Origin: Chloroflexota bacterium
GTDB lineage: Bacteria; Chloroflexota; Limnocylindria; Limnocylindrales; Limnocylindraceae
NCBI GenBank assembly: GCA_016463555.1
Contig: JAEMRB010000031.1
Coordinates: 1-10,107 of the forward strand
Direction of reading: 5' to 3'
DNA length: 10,107 nucleotides
The first letter of the stretch is position 1. Each line of letters opens with the position of its first letter. Positions 6,651 through 10,107 of this stretch are shown one piece after another. The position numbers and the translations under genes are program-made. The notes under the pieces were generated by a model that made no database searches, was not told the DNA's origin, and worked only from the letters and a program-made list of their open reading frames with translations.

Positions 6651-7847
6651 CTAGTTGCCGCGCAGCGTCGTCCATGCTTCAACCCAATCGTCTTGGGTCT
6701 TGCAGGTCGTTGCCCCATCGGCATCGTCGCAGTCTTCCCGCGGCGTGGCCCAGTACCAAATCTTCTCCCAGTACGGTTCGTCGCTCGCATGGGTCAGCTC
6801 ACAGTGACCCGGTGAGAGCGTCTCTGCGTACGCACAAGCAGCCTCGCTGGTCGCCGCCTCACCGAAGAAGACCGTTGCCTGGCCATTCGCTTCAGCGGAC
6901 ATCATGTGGTTCATCCAGAGATACATGCAGTTCGGATTTGCGGCCTCGGTGGCCATCATCCAGGTGTCCGACCATCCGGTCGAGCCCTCTGCAGGCATCG
7001 CGGTCTGCACCTTTGGCGCAGCTGCATCGCCACCCAACACGTTCGCCATGAACTGCCAGGTGGTACCGATCACGAGGTCACCGCTGGCATAGCCAGCAAC
7101 CTGGTCGGCGTAGCTACTCCAGTACGTCACGCCGAGATCTCGCTGCTTCTCAAGCAGGGCGATGGCGGCGGCGAACTGAGCCTCATTCAACTGATACGGA
7201 TTCGTGATCCCAAGTGCTGGCTGCTTCGCCATCAAATGGATCGCCGCGTCCGCAATGTAGATGGAAGAGTCATAAATGCTGATCTTCCCGTTCACGGCGG
7301 GGTCACCCTCCCAGACCGCGTCCCAAGAGATAGGCGGCGTGGTCACCACTGCGGTGTTCCACATCAAGAGGTTTGGTCCACGTCCGTGGGGCACGCCGTA
7401 CGGCATACCATCCTTTGAGTTGTGTGCCTTATCTTTCAACCCGCTGAAGACAGCAGCGTAGTTGGAGAGCAGGTCCACATTGACCGGTGCAACATCGCCA
7501 GCGGTCATCAAGCGCACCGAGGCATCGCCTGAGAACGAGCCGCCGTCATACTGCCCTGACTGAAGGAGCTGCACACCATTGTTTGAGTCGGTCATTGCGG
7601 TCACGTTGACCTTGCAACCGGTCGCTTCCTCAAATGGATCAACCCAGTTGAACCCTTCGTACTCGCCACGCTCTGCATAGCCTGGCCAGATGATCAGATT
7701 GAGTTGGCCCTCGCCCTCGCCGAGCGTCTCGAGCCAACCCGCTGCTTTCTCGCCAGATGGAGACGCGCTTGCGCTGGTGCTGCCACCACATGCGGCAACG
7801 AGCAGCGCGAGCACGCCCACCAGGGCGACTCCCTTGAATCGTTTCAT
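6651..7847 (-). CDS. potD: Extracellular solute-binding lipoprotein, PotD/YdcS type
   Basis: The substrate-capturing subunit of the importer, 398 residues. A lipoprotein signal (MKRFKG, hydrophobic run, LVAAC with Cys20) is followed by a Gly/Ser/Ala linker, then the periplasmic-binding-protein fold. Family-like segments are LNLIIWPGY near the start of the mature domain, WVDPFEEATGCKV, a YGVPHGRGPNLLMWNT hinge region, and WQFMANVLGGD. This matches spermidine/putrescine-class binding proteins, closest in style to YdcS. The C-terminal part has several cysteines (CMYLW, CAYAE, CELTH, CDDADGATTC), more than usual, which may form disulfides. GGAGGG lies three to four bases before the ATG, and the ATG overlaps the ATPase stop (ATGA). 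Polyamine is the default guess; other small cations or amines are possible. Confidence 0.92.
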   Translation of the reverse strand: MKRFKGVALVGVLALLVAACGGSTSASASPSGEKAAGWLETLGEGEGQLNLIIWPGYAERGEYEGFNWVDPFEEATGCKVNVTAMTDSNNGVQLLQSGQYDGGSFSGDASVRLMTAGDVAPVNVDLLSNYAAVFSGLKDKAHNSKDGMPYGVPHGRGPNLLMWNTAVVTTPPISWDAVWEGDPAVNGKISIYDSSIYIADAAIHLMAKQPALGITNPYQLNEAQFAAAIALLEKQRDLGVTYWSSYADQVAGYASGDLVIGTTWQFMANVLGGDAAAPKVQTAMPAEGSTGWSDTWMMATEAANPNCMYLWMNHMMSAEANGQATVFFGEAATSEAACAYAETLSPGHCELTHASDEPYWEKIWYWATPREDCDDADGATTCKTQDDWVEAWTTLRGN

Positions 7848-8935
7848 GGTCCCTCCGCTGTATCTGCTGGAGCCACCTGCGGATCATCCGCAAGGGTCAG
7901 CACATGAGCCCGCATCCACGTGAGCCGGACCGACCGACCCTCCGCCGTCTGCGCATCCACAGACGGAGGCCTGAGGTTCTGCTGCGTAACCGTCAGGTCC
8001 CCGCCGATGTCTAGCCTGATGATATAGCGCGTATCCGCGCCTAAATACACGACTGTTCTGATTTTTCCGAGCACAGAGCCCTCGTCGGGCCCCACACGAT
8101 CTGAGGGTTCACCGAGGCGAATCTTCTCTGGGCGGATGGCGAAGCGGCCCGGGGCGCCAAAGATGGCCTGCGCCGCCTCCCCGACGATCAGATTCGAACT
8201 CCCCACGAATCCGGCCACGAAGGCGGTTGTAGGGTGTTCATACACCTCGGCGGGTGTCCCAACCTGCTCGATACGACCCTGATTGAAGACGGCGAGTCGG
8301 TCGCTCATCGTGAGCGCCTCCTGCTGGTCATGGGTGACGTAGATAAAGGTGATGCCGACCTCTCCTTGGATCGCCTTGAGCTCAATCTGCATCTCCTCGC
8401 GCAACTTCAGGTCGAGTGCGCCGAGCGGCTCGTCGAGCAGCAACACTCGCGGTCGGTTGACGAGCGCCCTAGCGAGCGCCACGCGCTGTCGCTGCCCACC
8501 GGAGAGTTGCGCTGGCCGCCTCGCGTCGTACCCCTCGAGCCGCACCATTCGGAGCGCATCCTTAACGCGCGTCGCGCGCTCCGCGGTGGCAACCTTTCGA
8601 ACCTCAAGCCCATAGGCAACGTTCTCCGACACGGTCATGTGCGGAAAGAGTGCGTAATCTTGAAACACCGTATTAACGTCACGATCAAACGGCGGTCGAT
8701 CGGTCACCTCTTCCCCATGAAGATAAATGTGCCCCGTGGTGGGTCGCTCAAAGCCCGCGATCATGCGCAGGGTGGTGGTCTTCCCCGAACCTGAGGGGCC
8801 CAGGAGGGAGAAGAACTCTCCGTCGGCGATCTCCAGATCAATCCCCGCCACGGCGGCCGGATCTCCCCCGCCGCCAAACCGTTTAGTAAGCCCCGCTAGC
8901 CGAATTGCTGGTGCGCCGCGCGAGGAGGTGTGCAT
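7844..8935 (-). CDS. potA: ABC transporter ATP-binding protein, PotA type
   Basis: The cytoplasmic ATPase that powers the importer, 363 residues, normal for PotA. All motifs are intact: Walker A GPSGSGKTT (46-54), Q-loop Gln92 in VFQDYALFPH, signature LSGGQRQR (144-151), Walker B VLLLDE (164-169), D-loop LGALD, and switch His202 in YVTHDQQEA. The C-terminal third carries the regulatory TOBE-like domain (AIRPEKIRLG near 275-285). It is the first gene of the operon, and its TGA overlaps the binding-protein ATG. ATG 8935 is taken because the residues after it lead directly into the family N-terminus (IRLAGLTKRFGG). A TTG at 8983 in the same frame adds 16 residues with no family look. Neither start has a good ribosome site; TAGGCT ending seven bases before ATG 8935 could be a -10 for a near-leaderless message. 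Confidence 0.94.
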   Translation of the reverse strand: MHTSSRGAPAIRLAGLTKRFGGGGDPAAVAGIDLEIADGEFFSLLGPSGSGKTTTLRMIAGFERPTTGHIYLHGEEVTDRPPFDRDVNTVFQDYALFPHMTVSENVAYGLEVRKVATAERATRVKDALRMVRLEGYDARRPAQLSGGQRQRVALARALVNRPRVLLLDEPLGALDLKLREEMQIELKAIQGEVGITFIYVTHDQQEALTMSDRLAVFNQGRIEQVGTPAEVYEHPTTAFVAGFVGSSNLIVGEAAQAIFGAPGRFAIRPEKIRLGEPSDRVGPDEGSVLGKIRTVVYLGADTRYIIRLDIGGDLTVTQQNLRPPSVDAQTAEGRSVRLTWMRAHVLTLADDPQVAPADTAEGP

Positions 8936-9114
8936 GGCGAGGAGCCTATCAGCCTGGAGCGGTGCGTTGGAGGGTAGAAGCAAAATAGCGCCCCAAGTAG
9001 GGTGGCATCCATGCCCACGAGGCGAACAATCCGCGCGACGAGATCAATCTCTATGTTGGGGCGGAGCGCCAGATTTAGGTCGAGATAGCCCGGTGGGAGA
9101 ACCGGGCCTAACGC
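8936..9114 (-). promoter_or_regulatory. Gap upstream of the ABC operon with nested inverted repeats
   Basis: This 179-base gap should hold the operon promoter. CGCCCCAA (8989-8996) and TTGGGGCG (9056-9063) are perfect complements and enclose 59 bases. Inside are GAGA-TTGA-TCTC and GGCA-TGGA-TGCC hairpins (as read on the - strand). Downstream on the - strand comes CTATTTTGCTTC. Together this could be a branched leader RNA, an attenuator or operator sites. No known riboswitch pattern is recognised, and chance in GC-rich DNA is not excluded. Confidence 0.35.
9088..9107 (-). terminator. Terminator-like hairpin after the epimerase gene
   Basis: GCCCGGT and ACCGGGC form a perfect 7-bp stem with a 6-base loop, beginning about eight bases after the TAG stop of the epimerase gene; the stem can extend by two pairs past a one-base bulge. 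No U-run follows (TATCTCGACC), so it may be a weak or Rho-assisted terminator or a message-stabilising hairpin. Confidence 0.45.
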
Positions 9115-10107
9115 CTAGCCGTTCGCGGCTGGAGCAAAGGTCACGCCACTCCCCGGCTGGTCATCGTTCAGTATCCAGCGGCACCCCTCATCAAGATTGA
9201 GGCCAGTGAACGGATCGCCGATGAGGCCGATCGGCCCGTCGAGGTCAAGGAACTCTGCCGCGCCCGCAACGGCAGCGGCGCCCGCGGTGCCGAGCTTCGT
9301 CTCCACCATGGAGCCGAACATGCGGCGCAGGCCGAGCGACTCCGCCTTGCGGAAACCGCGCAGCGATGGGCCAAGCCCGCCGATCTTCACCTGCTTCAGA
9401 TTGACGCCGTCGACCAGGCCGACGAGCTGCTCAATGTCGTCGTAGACGATGCAGTCCTCATCGGCGATCACGGGGATCTCGGTAGCGGCGGCAAGGGCCG
9501 CCATGTTCTTGATGCGGCCAGGCTGCAGCGGCTGCTCGAGCAGCTCCACGTTGCTGCGCTCAATGAGTGGCAGAAGTTCGAGTGCACGCTCCAGGCTCCA
9601 GCCGCAGTTCGCATCGAGGCGCAGTGGCCCCTGATACACCTCGCGCACGCGACGGAGCAGCTCCTCTTCGCCGCCCAAGCCAACCTTGAGCTTCAGGCTC
9701 GGGTACTTCGTGGCAGCAGCGGCGCGCTCCACCATGGTGTCGATCGGCGCAATGCCGATGGTGAGGTTGGTATGCCCCATCGCCTCTGGTGCACCGAGCC
9801 AACGGCGCAGCGAGGCCTTCGCCGATCGGGCGAGCAGATCTTGCAGTGCCTGCTCAATCGCCGACTTGGCGGCGCCATGATTGCCGAGGGCGACATCCAT
9901 GGCGTCACTCATTGGGGCGAGCCCGTCGGCGGCGCGGCCGCTGATGCCGCTCAAGCCACGGGCGGATGCGTAGCCGTTGCCGGTCGTTGCTCCGCCCGCT
10001 TCGGCGAGTGCCGCCTCGATTGCGGGGAGCGCTACCGAGAAGAGGAGTGGCGCAACGGCGGCGATCGTCTCAGGGGTGTCGCCGTAATACGGATCGGCGC
10101 AGCCCTC
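9115..10107 (-). CDS. Enolase-superfamily enzyme, probable dipeptide epimerase (5' end outside window)
   Basis: The frame stays open to the right edge, giving 330 visible residues; a TTG at 9954 is internal, since the residues before it (DPYYGDTPETI, then an AIEAAL helix) are typical of the family's N-terminal capping domain. Members of the muconate-lactonizing/dipeptide-epimerase group abstract an alpha proton next to a carboxylate with Mg2+. The catalytic set is complete: LKLK with Lys139 and Lys141, metal ligands Asp165 (DANCGW), Glu191 (LEQP) and Asp216 (ADED), and the second acid/base Lys238 (NLKQVKIGG). A DLDGP motif at about 288-292 matches the DxD that binds the dipeptide ammonium group in L-Ala-D/L-Glu epimerases. 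That points to epimerisation of dipeptides from cell-wall turnover. Racemisation of N-acyl amino acids or o-succinylbenzoate synthesis are alternatives. Numbering is from the first visible residue. Confidence 0.9.
   Translation of the reverse strand, partial: EGCADPYYGDTPETIAAVAPLLFSVALPAIEAALAEAGGATTGNGYASARGLSGISGRAADGLAPMSDAMDVALGNHGAAKSAIEQALQDLLARSAKASLRRWLGAPEAMGHTNLTIGIAPIDTMVERAAAATKYPSLKLKVGLGGEEELLRRVREVYQGPLRLDANCGWSLERALELLPLIERSNVELLEQPLQPGRIKNMAALAAATEIPVIADEDCIVYDDIEQLVGLVDGVNLKQVKIGGLGPSLRGFRKAESLGLRRMFGSMVETKLGTAGAAAVAGAAEFLDLDGPIGLIGDPFTGLNLDEGCRWILNDDQPGSGVTFAPAANG

Noticed and set aside
8936..8983. TTG start at 8983 for the ATPase
   Set aside because: The extra 16 residues do not resemble the PotA N-terminus and no ribosome site precedes the TTG.
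8899..9114. A 72-codon open stretch on the - strand in frame with and downstream of the epimerase TAG stop
   Set aside because: It lacks an early start codon. The epimerase already ends with a family-like C-terminus, and an open run of this length is not rare in GC-rich DNA. Read-through or a lost domain is unsupported.

Overview
The window looks like a stretch of a GC-rich bacterial chromosome with ordinary metabolic and transport genes. Gaps are short, several start codons have strong GGAGG-type ribosome binding sites, and two substrate-facing proteins are lipoproteins with a classic lipobox. A CrtI-type carotenoid desaturase, the style of the lipoproteins and a lipoprotein family I associate with Chloroflexota, actinobacteria and archaea make me lean towards Chloroflexota (a freshwater Limnocylindria-like lineage is possible). 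This is inference; nothing here, such as an rRNA gene, fixes the taxonomy.

Left part (1-3775): the 3' portion of a phytoene-desaturase-like gene on the + strand runs into an oppositely oriented gene for a secreted, C-terminally membrane-anchored protein of unknown function; the two stop codons overlap. Next on the - strand is an AzgA-type (NCS2) nucleobase permease with a good UUCG-loop intrinsic terminator. Its roughly 230-base upstream gap holds several small dyads but no riboswitch I recognise.

Middle (3776-4892): a - strand tRNA-Arg(TCT) with encoded CCA sits only 21 bases from a divergent + strand gene for a 75-residue helical protein. That gene is followed by one for a small lipoprotein with a conserved-looking histidine cluster.

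Right part (4893-8935): a complete - strand ABC import operon of the spermidine/putrescine (Pot/Ydc) type, transcribed in the order ATPase, solute-binding lipoprotein, permease, permease. ATPase and binding protein overlap by ATGA, the two permeases by TGATG. The only sizeable gap (91 bases, after the binding-protein gene) holds a strong hairpin without a U-tract, which fits higher expression of the binding protein than of the permeases.

End (8936-10107): a 179-base gap with inverted repeats, then the 3' part of an enolase-superfamily gene, most like a dipeptide epimerase, running off the right edge.

I found no CRISPR array, insertion sequence, phage gene or obvious defence or secretion system. 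The best leads for new biology are two uncharacterised secreted proteins (the histidine-rich lipoprotein and the membrane-anchored protein beside the desaturase) and a few candidate RNA or operator structures.
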